Of a stretch of 64,000 bases of DNA, positions 25,053 to 36,420 are shown piece after piece (within the stretch, counting starts at the first letter, position 1; each line of letters starts with the position of its first letter). A model generated the notes under the pieces. The model did not search any database, was not told the origin of the DNA, and saw nothing but the letters and a program-made list of their open reading frames with translations. Source of the DNA: Anthoceros angustus (lineage: Eukaryota; Streptophyta; Anthocerotopsida; Anthocerotales; Anthocerotaceae); the NCBI GenBank assembly GCA_010909165.1, contig MU008158.1:3435478-3499477 (forward strand). Direction: 5' to 3'. Position numbers and translations under genes: made by a program.

Positions 25053-25640
25053 ATGCGAGAACAAGTCCGACAATTGGTGTATGCCGTGGCGATGGCCAAG
25101 AAGGATGTAAAGGAGGTCCAGGGCCTTGCGAAGACTAAGGATGACTTATTAAATGGTAAGGACCTCGAGGTAGGAGAATTGAGAAGGGAGAAGGAGACCC
25201 TACAAGAGTCATGGGACTCCCTCCAAACAGAGTTAGAAGAAGCCAAGGGGGCTATGAGTGAAGCTAATCGTAAGGCCTCACAAGAGGAAGAGAGTCGCAA
25301 GAAAGCTGAAGACATGGTACGTCGCTTGATGGTTGTGCGCAAGAGAAGGTTCAGAGCCGATCATGCCTTGCAAAAGAGGATGTTGAGGCGCGTCCATGAT
25401 ACGGAGAAGAAGTATCACGCTATGTCCATACAAGTGGGGCAGTTGGCTATGGAAAGGGAGGCTTTGCAAGTGAAGTGTGGGACGGGCGAGTGGCCTGCAG
25501 ACTTGGAAGATTTGAAGAACAAATATCGCAACCTACAGGTTAATTCGGCCAATAGACTGGCTAGGATCAAGGCTGATGTGGACCACAGATCCTCCCCGGG
25601 GGTAGGGAATGAGTTAGTTTTTGTTTTTTTTCGTAGGTAG
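25053..25640 (+). CDS. Open coiled-coil frame of unknown function in palindrome spacer
   Basis: The frame is open from about 24,987; the first ATG is at 25,053, giving about 195 aa. It is rich in Glu, Lys, Arg, Leu and Ala with heptad-like spacing (VYAVAMAKKDVKEVQGL, LEVGELRREKETLQESWD, MSIQVGQLAMEREALQ), so one long coiled coil is expected. It runs into the right arm of the palindrome (boundary about 25,576), so it belongs to the right-hand copy; the left copy lacks its N-terminal part. There is no catalytic motif. Its uninterrupted state contrasts with the decayed frames around it. It may be a structural Gag-like protein; this is inference. Confidence 0.45.
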   Translation: MREQVRQLVYAVAMAKKDVKEVQGLAKTKDDLLNGKDLEVGELRREKETLQESWDSLQTELEEAKGAMSEANRKASQEEESRKKAEDMVRRLMVVRKRRFRADHALQKRMLRRVHDTEKKYHAMSIQVGQLAMEREALQVKCGTGEWPADLEDLKNKYRNLQVNSANRLARIKADVDHRSSPGVGNELVFVFFRR

Positions 25641-26177
25641 GGAGTGCAAAATAAGGCGGAAAGGAAGAAATAAGCCCGAACTACTCCGGACTGTACTCCA
25701 GACTGCACCCCGGAGTAAGGACTCCGGAGTAGGTGGAAGGACTTCGAAGCACACTTAGGAGGAGGACCGGACAACGCACCGGAGTATTGGGATAAGTCCG
25801 GGCCACACTCCGTGGCAGGACGGGATAAGTACGCCAAGTAAAGTAACTTAGAAGTTGGAGCGTGATTTAGGCACGGCCACGTGGGCGGTCGAGTGGTGGC
25901 GGGCATGTAGCGGACCCAGACCTTGAGTTGCCAGGCGGGGTCCGGTATTCACGCCCGTACAGTTTGCGTGAGGCTTAGAGTATCGTGGCGAAACTTAGAG
26001 TAAGCGGCGTAAGGGCGGTGGCGGGCGTAAGGTGGGAGTAGGCCATGCGACCTCAGCGATTCTGGCGGGACACCCTTCCGCCTCCGCGACTACTCCCGAC
26101 GCCGCAACCTCGGAGGAAGACCATTTCTCTTTGCGACCTGCAACGATTTTCGCGGCTCGCCGCCATGGCGCTATCTC

Positions 26178-26900
26178 TTGGCGCTGGTACCTTCTCGCAG
26201 CTCACCTTCGTGGTTGGGCGGCGCGGGAGAAGAGGAGCGGAGCGGATTGCGCCGAGCGGCGGAGCAAGAAGAAGGCGGTGATGGGACCCAAGAAGGCCGG
26301 GAGGTGTGGGAGCCTTGGCGCCTAGTGGAGCGCAACATTGTCACCCGGCGATACCCCGACTTCGGACCCTGGCTGGAGGAGGCAGAGGACTTGGTAGAGA
26401 AGTGGCATCTTGACATCTTCAGCGCGGTGTGGACGTTCGACAGTGTCACACTCGTCAGGGAATACGCCAAGAAGATGCTGGCCGTCGCCAACAAGGAGGT
26501 CCGCTCCAAAAGTTTGAGGGAGGACCCCAGGAGGTGGACCGTGGAGGTCCTGAGGGCGATTTACAACCGCCCGGCAGAAGAAATTGGGGGCGTAGTCCCG
26601 GAGCCCCTCAAGGTGAGAGGAAAGGTAGAAGCGGCGAAGGCGGCGCTATTGCGACCAGGGACGCAGCGGTCGTCAAACGGCTGGCTGATGTCGGACCTGC
26701 TGGACAGACGGGTGAGGGCAGTGGCTAAGGTCATTGTCCATTGGAACATGCTCACCAAGGTGGATCACCTTGGTGATAATCTTTTGGTGTTCCTGCACGC
26801 CCTACAGCGGGGCAAACGGGCCGACCGGGGGCGTATCATCCTCGCCCGAATCAGTCAAGAGGCGAGAAGCCGCCTCCGTCGGCGATGTCCCCCTTCCTAA
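26178..26900 (+). CDS. Right-arm gag-like domain frame (retroelement-derived)
   Basis: A 240-codon open frame without an internal stop carries the conserved unit WEPWRLVERNIVTRRYPDF, KWHLDIFSAVWTFDSVTLV, MLAVANKEVRSKSLREDPRR and then VIVHWNMLTKVDHLGDNLLV. The matching region of the left arm is frameshifted and duplicated. No ATG opens the frame; it begins at a TTG, so the true start may be upstream or spliced. The second part resembles plant gypsy-type proteins in which a WN-L-K-D-L-N-L pattern precedes an acidic/coiled-coil tail. I do not recognise a named family with certainty. Confidence 0.45.
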   Translation: MALVPSRSSPSWLGGAGEEERSGLRRAAEQEEGGDGTQEGREVWEPWRLVERNIVTRRYPDFGPWLEEAEDLVEKWHLDIFSAVWTFDSVTLVREYAKKMLAVANKEVRSKSLREDPRRWTVEVLRAIYNRPAEEIGGVVPEPLKVRGKVEAAKAALLRPGTQRSSNGWLMSDLLDRRVRAVAKVIVHWNMLTKVDHLGDNLLVFLHALQRGKRADRGRIILARISQEARSRLRRRCPPS

Positions 26901-27693
26901 TCCATGTGTGGGGATACCTCAACCTCCTGAAAGAGGGAGAAGAGGAGCGGGCGCTCCGGAAAGGATTGGCGGCCTTGCCGGAGGCAGAGCGGGAAGGGGC
27001 GAAGGCACCCGAGGCGGAGGCCCGACCTCCTAAGACCAAACGAGCCTGGGAGGAAGATGACTGGGAGGGAATTCCGGACTCCATCCGGCTGGAACGGACC
27101 CCCTCGCCGCCCCGAGAGGTATGGGAGGATATCCCTGCCTCCCTCCTTCTGGTTCCGAAGGCGGAGTTGCCCGCACCAAACGGAGCACCCACGGGAGGAG
27201 GCGGCGTTGGCAACGCCCGCCACCGAGAAACCGCCATGTGAGCACGCCAAGCGAGTTGTCAAGAGGTGGAAGGTGGCACCCACCAACGAAGCACCAAGAA
27301 GCGCACCAGTGCCTCTACCCTTGCCACCGAGTGGCGGAGGCGAAGAAGGCGGAGGCGGAGAGAGACGCCGCCTGTGGGCGGGATCACCGCGCAGCCCACA
27401 TCCGGAGCTCCGCCCCTCCTCCGACGGGAGGGGAAAGCAGCGGACTCCGGACCCCTCGCCACCAAGCCCAAAACGAAGACGGCGATGAGCCAGCGCCAAA
27501 CGGGCCAAGGAGGTAGAAGGCGGACCAGGCATCCAGGACATGAGGGTCTGATCGGTCCCGAGGCGAGTCCGGACTCACCGGATCTGCAGCGGTCCTTGAC
27601 GGACCGGGAGATGCCCGCCTCGCCGACCGGGTATCTCCTCAGCACCGTGGAAGAAACACGGCGAGTTTTGGCTACCGTCATGGACGGTATGCT

Positions 27694-28720
27694 TTGGGGT
27701 CTCTGCGGGATGGCAGAGAAGACCCAGAGGTGGAGGCAACAAGGAGGCACATGGTGCTCCTCCAGGAGGAGGTGGAGGCGGCCCAGGAGGCGAAGAAGAA
27801 GGCGGAATCCCTCGCTCGAATCGAGGAGGGAAAACGCCGTGAAGCAGAGCGGGAGGTCCGGTCTATTCAGCAAGACCTGACCAAGGTCCTTCAGCTGTGT
27901 GAACAGCTGAAGCAGGCACAAGAGGCCCAAGCTCGGGCAGAAGACCTCAACAAGCGACGGGAAGCGGCGTAGGGGGAGCTGGAGGAAGCCCGAGAGCAGG
28001 CGGAGCGGGCTCGAGACCTGGCTGAGGCGGCTAGGTAGGAACAACGCCAAGCCGCGGAGGCTCAGGTGAAGGCGGCGCGTGAGGCGGAAGCCGCAGCTAA
28101 GACCGACCGAGATCACTATCGGCGGGATCGCAACCTGGAGGAGGCAACAAGGAGGCGGCCAACCTAAAGGAAGGAGGCCGGAGCAGTGCACGGGCCACCG
28201 AAGAGAAGGAGGCCAGCAACAAGGAGATGGAGGATCTCCGGGCTCAGTTGCGGGGAGTGGAGGAACATCGGCAGGAGATGGAAGACCGCAAGGAGACCTA
28301 GGAGCTACAGCTCCAAGATACAATTGAGCGGAGCGGGGCTCTGCGGGGCGTGATCGTGGATCACGAGCAGGAGATAGAGCGACTCCAGCTCTGTTGGCGG
28401 GCAGAAGAGGTAAGGCGGTGGAACAAGGAGCAGACCGTCGCCGAAATGGAGAGGGACCTGGACGAAGCACGAAATCGGGCAGAGCTGCCGGACCGCCTGG
28501 GAAGGGAGATGGCGGAGCTTCAGGCCAAAATGAACGGAGAAGCAAGGGCCTTGGACGCAGAAAAGAAGCTGCTGGTCCAGTTGAGGAAGGCGGAGGGAGC
28601 CGCGTCCTGGCGGGAAAGTTGGCGTGAGCGGAGAAGAAGGCGGAGGCGGAGGGAGCACGGAGGTTGCAGGAAGTATGAGCGCCTTGTGGCCTCGCGATCT
28701 GCCTCGGCCCACCGGTGACA
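27694..28720 (+). pseudogene. Right-arm coiled-coil segment, broken by stops
   Basis: Two consecutive coiled-coil blocks (EEVEAAQEAKKKAESLARIE... and HEQEIERLQLCWRAEEVRRW...) lie in different frames separated by TAG codons at about 27,970, 28,035 and 28,298. They correspond to the single 241-codon open coiled-coil frame of the left arm (21,370-20,645), so this copy is disrupted here. Confidence 0.55.
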
Positions 28721-29617
28721 AACTGGCAGGAGAGACGGACCGGAGTCGAGACCGGACCACTCTCGACCGGAGCACCTATGGCGAAGGGAGTATCGGGTGC
28801 TCCGGGCGCATGTGGAGGAGGCAATCCAACAAATCGACTCGGATGTTGCCTACTACCACGCTGAGCTTCTCAAGGCGTTGGAAGCTTCACTCATAATCGA
28901 CCAGACCCTCGGAAGGGTCGAGGAGTGGAAGGGGAAGAAGGGCATGGGGACAGCGCTGGGGCCTTGGTGGCCTTGTTTGGTGATAAGGGCAGCGGTGAAG
29001 AGGAGCCCCAGGAGGAGCAGGACACGGCCAATGTAACGGACCTTGAGGTAAGTCCGTCGCAACCAGCCAGGGGGGATAAGGATGAGGGCCCCGAAAGATG
29101 TGGGGAGGCAGGAAACCAACCGGACCCAAGCCAGGGAAGGGACCGGTGAGTGAGGACGGGCCCCTAACAGTAGGCGGTCCGGGGATTGGGGGTCCGGAAC
29201 TTGAGGACCGGACCCTGGTAATAAGGTCGGACCTTGAGGTCCGGACTCTGGAAATAAGACCGACTCCTGAAGATCGGACCCCGGAGTCGAGACCGGACCC
29301 CGAGGTCCGGACTCAGGAGGAGGGAGGGAGTCAGCCCCGACGTGCTCAGGAGGAGCCGTCAACTAGTGGCCTTACAAGGCATGGACCCACTCGAAGGACG
29401 GGAGAAGAGGATGTGGTGGTTACCGTGGTCGTCCAACCGCCACCGGTAGCCCAACCCGACAGGATATCGGGAAGGGGAAGGGGTCCCACCTCGCGGATCA
29501 TCCGATTGGGTGCGCCGCAGCAGTCAGGGCAAGGAGTGGGGCCATCGGCGCCGAGGCGGAACCAAGGGCATCCCCAGGCCCACCGTCGACGACGGAGATA
29601 GGGGGAGGGGCGTAAGA

Positions 29618-30343
29618 TGGTAGGCGGCCGATTAGGGCACACTGAGCTGGCCACCCGCTCAGAATAGGAGTGTAATAAAGGCACCGACCTTGGGCGTAGT
29701 ATAAGAGAGCTGAGGCTGCTCTAGTAAAGTATCTTTCTTTTGGTGCTGATGCCGCGTTCTCTTGCAGACCCTTGTGCGTCTTCTTGATAGCGTGAGTCCT
29801 GTGTCACTGAGCAGGCACGACAGCCCCGGAGAGACTGATCAAGGTGCTGGTGACGGACCCTAACGTGTGGTAGTGTGTGCAGGGAAGAGCGATCAGGGAC
29901 CCTTGCTCGTCCCGAGCAGCGGCCCACCGTCGGACGGACCGGAACGTGTGAGCCGGAGGAACTCCGGAAGGGCGTGTAGAGCCCGGACGGAGAGGCTGGG
30001 TGAGCGAGGAGGTCCGCTGACCACCCGCGTTTTTCCCCAAGGACGATGAGTGTAGTGAGAGTGGTGAGAGGAACGGACTAGAGGAACGAGTGACAAACTT
30101 GAATGATACGGACGCGAACGGTCCTTAAACGTTTGGCCACGCCGAGCCTGTTCGGTGAACGTTACGGGTAGTTAGTCGTAAAACGATGAATGTGTGTGTT
30201 GAGTCTGAAACGGTCACTGCGTGAGGTGAGAAACGATTGGAACGTGGCAAACGGAGCCTATCATTCTCTTGGGAACGGACCCCTTACTACAACGACACGG
30301 GATTGTGTGCGCCCGGCTCGCCGTCAGCGAAAGTCACGCCACA
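29618..30343 (+). repeat. LTR-like outer end of right arm (726 bp)
   Basis: It follows the purine tract GGAGATAGGGGGAGGGG and starts TGGTAGGCGGCCGATTAGGG. It contains TGTAATAAAGG and GTATAAGAGAGC, and ends GTCACGCCACA. It is the inverted counterpart of 18,983-19,702, with several substitutions and small indels. Confidence 0.6.
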
Positions 30344-31302
30344 GCTGATCTTGGTAGAGCTTTGAGGGAGAGGTTGACACCCCCCCACAATGATGATAGA
30401 AAGACGCTAGAAGCAGAAGGTTTGAAGGCTGCGGACCTTGTGACCCAAGCAGAGATGGTGGAGTCGATGAGTCGGAATGGGAAGAAATGAATGAGCAAGC
30501 CGTAGAGGATGACTCGGAGGGGGAAGAGGAAGGCATGGAGCAAGATCCGCTCACGGGAGAATTAGTTTTGCTTGAGGGAATTTTAAGTATATATATGTTC
30601 AATTTTATTATGAAGTATGGATCACTTAAGTTCACTTTCCAATATCTTTGTTTCAAATATGATTTGTATCCAAATATCTAATAATACTTCTTGAATACCG
30701 TACCCAGAGGAGTGGTTCAATAGGATAATGCCGAAATAATTATTAAAAAAAAGGTTCAACATAAATATTTATATGTTTCAAAATTTTAATATTTACAAAA
30801 AATAATTTTATCAAAATTCAAAATTTATTAAAATACATAGGCATATATATAAAACTAATGGATATGTATAGACCTCCCCTAAATATGCCCTAATTTTCCA
30901 CACAAACCCTAGTTTCCTTATTTTTGGCATAATAAATTCATAAAGTTTTACCTATTCAACATTTTAAGTATAATAATTTCTGGATTTTCAACTTTTACTA
31001 ATTCTAATTAATTAACGCCGAATCACCCCTTGGGGTACGGTACTTCAGAATTCCGAAACGCTGAATTAAGTAAGAATCTTCAAACCTAGCTTAAGTAGCT
31101 CTTTAATATTATTTCTTTTCAAAATCAAAAGGTCTATGTTGTGTCTATCTTGCGCCGGAAGTACCTACTCTGGTTATGGCAACAGATCTAGAAATATTCC
31201 GTAAGTAGGTACTTAAGAATCACCAAACCCTAAATACTTAAGAATCCCCAAACTTGACTTTAATAGCTCTCTAAGGTTGTTTTGGTTGGAAAATAGGTCT
31301 AT
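30344..31302. other. AT-rich spacer between palindrome and gypsy element
   Basis: No gene. 31,066-31,160 and 31,228-31,300 are imperfect direct repeats (AAGAATC..CAAAC..TAGCTCT..TT..AGGTCTAT). The gypsy element sits exactly inside the second one. Confidence 0.5.
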
Positions 31303-31903
31303 AGTAACGGCACTGGTGAAATAAGGTAGAAAGGTGAAAAGTTGAAAAAGGTAAAAAGCTAAGTTAGTAGCTGCCCTGTTTAGAAGATGCATGTGTTGCA
31401 TGCTCATGCAATCTCTTGTTAGAGAGGAATTGCTACGCCACAAATGAAGAGCTGCCTAGAGAGGACTCTTAGTGATTAGTGGTCCGTAAGAATCCCTAGA
31501 TTTAACAGCTGCCTAGTTAAGGTCAGTGTGGATATATAAGGGCTAGAGCAAGGGCTTTGAGGAACAAGTTACAAGTGGGACTCACTCTTTGAGAGAGCGA
31601 GCAAGTGTCACTGCAAGCCTTGTGTTGAGAGAGGCTGGAGAGCTAGCTAGTGAGCTTGTCATGGAATCAAGGGCGAGCTGGGCGTAGATAGCCGATTCCA
31701 TCGTTGTATTCTTGTAATAAAGAGCGGCACCTCGAGGAGGTGGCTGCGAGTCGTCGATGGACGGCGGGCTACTTGGAGCCTAGTCGTGTTGTGAGGTTGA
31801 GAGCGTTGAGAATCGTGCAAGTCTCTTGTGGAGTGAATTGGCGAGGTCCTAGACTGGGAAGCCGACTTGGCTTCCTTCTTGGGCTGCGGTGAGGGGTGTT
31901 ACT
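31303..31903 (+). repeat. 5' LTR
   Basis: 601 bp, from AGTAACG to GGTGTTACT. It shares with the 3' LTR the stretch GAAATAAGGTAGAAAGGTGA and the GATATATAAGGGCTAGAG promoter-like box (TATATAAG). AATAAAGAGC lies before the end of the transcript region. Differences from the 3' LTR are scattered substitutions and short indels. Confidence 0.95.
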
Positions 31904-31907
31904 TGAG

Positions 31908-31919
31908 TGGTATCAGAGC
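31908..31919 (+). other. Primer-binding site, tRNA-iMet
   Basis: TGGTATCAGAGC, four bases after the 5' LTR, is the standard complement to the 3' end of initiator methionine tRNA used by many plant LTR elements. Confidence 0.95.
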
Positions 31920-32259
31920 GTAGTCCATTCCTCCGAGTGACTAGAGAGTGCACAAGATGGTCAATGAGAAGCGTAAGGAGAGGCTGAAGAAGCGGCTCCG
32001 ATCATCCGCCTCAACCAAGATTCATCATCGTCGGAACAAGAGGAAGTGAGAGCGCCGAGAGCACAGCCCATCGAGAGAAGTCGGAGGGAAGAAGCGGATG
32101 GTGGAAGTACTTTATCAAGTTCTTCCGGTGTCTTGGACGATGTAATGACTTCAAGGAAGAAGACAAAGCGAATCCAGCCCACACTCAACAAGGCGAAGAT
32201 GCGGAAGAACAACAAGAAATCTTCCGGAATTAGCATCTTCAAAGTGGCTCAAATCGAGC

Positions 32260-33118
32260 ATGAAGCTAGCCCTACCGGATAAGTATGAGGGAGAAAGAGA
32301 TCTGCAAGTCATTGATTCTTGGATCTATTCTATTGAGACTTATCTCGCCTCATCTGGTGTTGAGCCGGAGTACTACTTAGGTACTGTTGGCAATTTCTTA
32401 AAGGGCTATGCTTTGGTCTGGTGGCGAAGTTATGGTGCTAATGTTGCCCAGGGTAACCGAGCACATACCATCACAGACTGGGCATCCTTCAAAGAAGCCC
32501 TCAAGAAGCAGTTCCAACCTGCGAATGCTTCGCGTCTAAGTAGACAGCAGCTTGACAATATCAAGCAAACAGGTACTGTACGAGATTATGTAAGTACCTT
32601 CAGTGAAGCTGTCATGCACTGCACTACCATGAGTGAAGATGACAAACTGCATCGCTTCATGGCTGGTTTGAAGGATTGGGCTGCTAACAGAATTGAGTTG
32701 CATAGTCCAACTACATTGGCAGAGGCCATTACAGCAGCAGATGCCATCCAGATACTTTCCATTCTAGTACATCCAACTCCTCCAGAAGATTTCGAGGCAG
32801 TACCCGTGGTCGGTATGCCCAGACTAGAGGAAGCTCTAGTAGTGCCGCAGAGGAGCTGCTAAGGACACTGGCGGAAATGGAATTGCAAGAGGCAATTCAA
32901 GAGGAAATTTCATGAAGAAATCGAGGAGCAGAGGCCGCGGAGCTCAGAGAACAGTCAGTATGGGTTCTCGAAAAGGAGTATGCTACTCATGTGGAGAGCC
33001 GGGACATTATGCAAATGAATGCCCGAATGCTGAACAAACTCTCAACGTAGCAGAAGGAGATCCACAGCCCCGAAGACTCAGGATTACGGAAGTGGTCGGA
33101 TCCGAGGATCCCAAATGA
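32260..33118 (+). pseudogene. gypsy gag region with CCHC zinc knuckle
   Basis: 32,260-32,862 is an open retrotransposon-gag domain (LPDKYEGERDLQVIDSWIYS, YALVWWRSYG, FKEALKKQFQP, DNIKQTGTVRDYVSTFSEA, RFMAGLKDW). After a frameshift, 32,912-33,118 carries a basic stretch and a C-X2-C-X4-H-X4-C knuckle at 32,981-33,022 (CYSCGEPGHYANEC). In the active family the protein would form the virus-like particle and bind RNA; here the frame is broken between the two parts. Confidence 0.88.
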
Positions 33119-33159
33119 CGGATCGGCCACATGCGAAGGCGCATGTGGTGAGTCTCAGT

Positions 33160-36100
33160 CTTGAGGGCACTATTCGGAGGCGGGTGGAGAGCTCATGTAC
33201 ATACATGGATGTATAAATGGAGCGAGCGAGGATGTTGCTTGACTTAGCAACAACACATAATTTCATTTCTCCTAGCAAGGCAAGCAAGCTTGGTTTGACA
33301 TGGGCTAGTACATCTGAGCCATGTAGAGTGAAACAAGCTAAAGGAATGCGCAACACAAAGGTGAATTGCAAGAAGTGCCGTTGCGGATAGGGAATTGGAA
33401 TGGAGCGGTGAGCTTCATTGTAGATATGGATGATCATGAAATCATCTTGGGCTTAGAATGGATGAAGGCCAACAAGGTATGTGTGAACGTGGACTCACGC
33501 ACCATACAGATCTTAGGAGATGAAGAGCACAAAGTGAGTTGTGCGTTCTCAAGCGAGGCTTGGAGACAACATTGATGATATCATCTCTAAGAAAAGCTCA
33601 AATGTTGTGTAAAGGATGGAGAGGAACTCTTTTACTTGTCTGCAAGGACTAGAAGATGGTCTTGAGATGGAGTCTCGAGCGAAAGATTCCAAGGAAGTGC
33701 GTCTTGAATGAGTTCAAGGACTTGATGCCCGATGAGTTGCCTCCTTTACCTCCTAGAAGAATTGTAGATCATGAGATTGATCTCAAGCCGTGAAGTACAC
33801 CGCCTTCAAGAGCGCCATATAGATTATCGCAGGATGAGCTACAAGAGTCAAGAGACAGATGTCTAACACCTAGCCAAGGGCTATGTGAGAATCTCAAAGT
33901 CCCCATTTGGTGCGCCTGTTGTTCACGCAAGAAGAATGGAGGATTGAGATTATGCTTGGATTACGAGCACTCAATCGATAATGTGAAGAATTCTTATCCT
34001 TTGCCAAGGATGGATGACTTGTTTGTGATTGAGAGGTGCTAAGTATTTCACCAAGCTGGATCTAATGGCAGGCTATTACCAGATTCGCATCGCAGAAGGA
34101 CATGAATACAAGACGCTTGTAGAACAAGGTATGGATCTTTTGAGTTCCTTGTCATGCCATTTGGACTCACTAATGCACCAGCCACGTTTCAGACTCTCAT
34201 GAATACTATATTCGAGATCATGGATGAGTGTGTTGTGATATACTTGGATGACATCATGATATACAGTTCTACCTTGGAAGAGCATGTCCAACACTTGAGG
34301 AAAGTGTTAGAAAGGTTAAGAGCAAATTCTTTGTTCTTAGCTATAACAAAGTGTGACTTTGTTAAGGAAGAGATAGACTTCCTAGGATTCATTGTCTCGG
34401 ATGGTATCGGGATGGATCCCGATAAGGTAAAGGCCATACTGAGTTGGCTGCCACGAATGTGCACGAGGTGCGTATGTTTTGGGATTGGCTAGCGTGTACA
34501 GAAGATTTGTACCGATGTTTGCCAAGATTGCTGCCCCATTAACGATCTCTTGAAGAAGGCGAAGGCTTGGAAGTGGGATGATGAATGTCGAGGGCATTCG
34601 AGTTCAAGTTGAAACTCAGACTACCCAGATTGGCAATCTATGATCCAAAGAAGGATATAGAAGTATATCGATCGTCGGATATTGCAATTGGCGGAGTGCT
34701 CATGCAAGAAGGTAGGCCGGTGGCTTACGAATCAAGGAAGTTGCATGAACATGAAAGGAAGTACCCACTTATGAAAAGGAGATGATCATCATCAATTGTC
34801 TCAAGATTTGGAGACATTATCTTCTAGGAAGATCTTTTGTCGTACAGACAATGTAAGCACGAGCTTCTTTACAAATCATGCGACTAAGCGCAAGACAAAG
34901 CTAGATGGCAAGATTTCCTAGCAATGTATGATGTGTCTATCAAGTACAAGCCGGGAAGGAGAATCTCGTGGCGGATGCTTTGAGTCGCAAGCGAGTTTAA
35001 GTTTGATAAGCTCGAAGAGGCCTAAGCTAGCGCAACACGATGGTGATTGAGCCAAGGACACTCACACGCATCAAGGAAGCTTATCTGCGAGATCCATTAA
35101 TCGATTGGATCAATGAAGTGGAGCAACCGGATCTAAGTTTAAGCTTAGAAATGGCTTGTTGATGTTCAAGCAAAAGCAGATTGTGATTCCCGATTCTCAT
35201 GTGTTGAGAAGGAAGTTGCTTGCAGTGTCATGATGTGCCAAGTGCAGTCATAGAGGAATTGACCCAACTTATGAGAAGTTGAGAAAGGCTTTTATTGGCT
35301 GGAATGTACAAGCATCTTGAGTATGTTAAGTCTTGTGTAGATCGCCAGGATAAGGTGGAGCAGACAAATCCGAGGTTTGTTGCAACCCCCCTATTCCAAG
35401 TGGGCCTTGGAAAAGTATATCAATGGATTTCATTATGCCATTGCCACCAAGAATGGACACACTATCATGACGGTGGTTGATAGATTCAAGCAAGCACACT
35501 TCATCCCTACAAAGAAGCGGTGAAAGCTTAAAGTTGCTCGATTGTTCAAGAAGCATGTATATGTGTTACATGGACGCCTATGCATTGTGAGTGAGAGATC
35601 CCAGTTCTGCGAGTTTTGGCAACTTATGAAGAGCTTAGGAGTGCAATTATGTATGAGCACGGTACCACCACCACGGATGGATCAACAGAGAGGGTGAAGA
35701 ATCCAAGAAGAATACTTACGACACTATGCGGATGGACCGGTGACGGAGTAATCATCTTGAGGATGCAATTTTGTTATAATAACATACATAGCTCCACGGC
35801 TACACACCTTTTCGGATGACAGTAACGAAGCAATGGACGTAGTTTCCATGTTGAATGCTAGCGTGTTGAGACAGCGAGAGAACCACGTGAATTCATTGAG
35901 CGATTAAGGGCGGGCATGAAGTTGCTAAGAAGATATTGGCCAAGGCTCGGGGCAGCAAAAGAAGTTTCTTGGCACAGCAAGAGGCGAGTTTCAAGTAGGA
36001 GACAAGGTGTGGGTGAAATTGAAGAATTTCCCACTACCACAAGGTGACCTCAAAGTTAAGGCCTAAGTATGGAGGACCTTTCGTAGTTCAAGCGCATTGG

Positions 36101-36420
36101 AAATGTGGCTTACAAACTACTGAATGGATCTTCTCTCATAATGTGTTTCATGTCTCTTTCTTTGAAACCATTTGTGATTTCGAAGAGAATGAAGATATGA
36201 ACAGAAGGATTATGTCATCCCGGTTCAACACAATCATGGTCTGCGGAGATTGTTGAATTCTGGCAGAGAGAAGTGCCTCTGTCGTGGTAATGTACCAGTA
36301 TCAGGCTTCGTGGTTATGCAGATCCTGCGGGTTTCACTTGAAGATGTGCAACAAGGATCATGGATGATCTCGCGTTACCGGAGGTCATTGAGGACAATGA
36401 CATCTTCCGATGGGGGAGAG
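33160..36420 (+). pseudogene. gypsy pol remnant (PR-RT-RH-IN)
   Basis: Recognisable blocks lie in shifting frames. A protease-like segment (FIVDMDDHEIILGLEWM) is at 33,415-33,470. Reverse transcriptase with MPFGLTNAPATFQ at 34,154 has its catalytic YLDD at 34,241-34,252, followed by FLGFIVSDGI. RNase H (IAIGGVLMQEGRPVAYESRK) is at about 34,680-34,745. Integrase pieces run from about 35,200 to 36,000, and a terminal tail ends near 36,400 just before the purine tract GGGGGAGAG (36,412-36,420). Domain order places it in Ty3/gypsy. Repeated one-base indels show it is dead. Confidence 0.88.

Larger units (their letters stand above)
18983..30343. mobile_element. 11.4-kb palindromic pair of LTR-retroelement-like copies
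   Basis: The left arm (18,983-24,197) and right arm (about 25,576-30,343) are diverged inverted copies of one another. Matches are seen along the whole length: outer ends GTGGCxxGACTTTCGCTGACGG; the region GGAACGGAC/GTCCGTTCC; the acidic coding segments near 20,300 and 28,950; the domain reading VERNIVTRRYPDFGPWLEEA on the minus strand at 23,450 and on the plus strand at 26,330; and the inner edge AAAATAAGGCGGA. In each arm the coding direction runs outward to a polypurine tract and an LTR-like end starting TGGTAGGCGGCC and ending GCCACA. No reverse transcriptase, protease, RNase H or integrase motif is visible in either arm. No matching target duplication flanks the pair (TGTTT left, GCTGA right). 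Confidence 0.75.

Noticed and set aside
27259-28824. 521-codon minus-strand open frame
   Set aside because: It is antisense to the coiled-coil coding of the right arm. The Pro/Ser/Leu-rich reading is what GC-rich Glu/Arg codons give on the opposite strand, and no motif is present.
18983-30343. Palindrome read as a DNA transposon with long terminal inverted repeats
   Set aside because: Each outer end has a purine tract followed by a TG...CA LTR-like block, coding runs outward in both arms, no transposase motif is present, and no target duplication flanks the pair.
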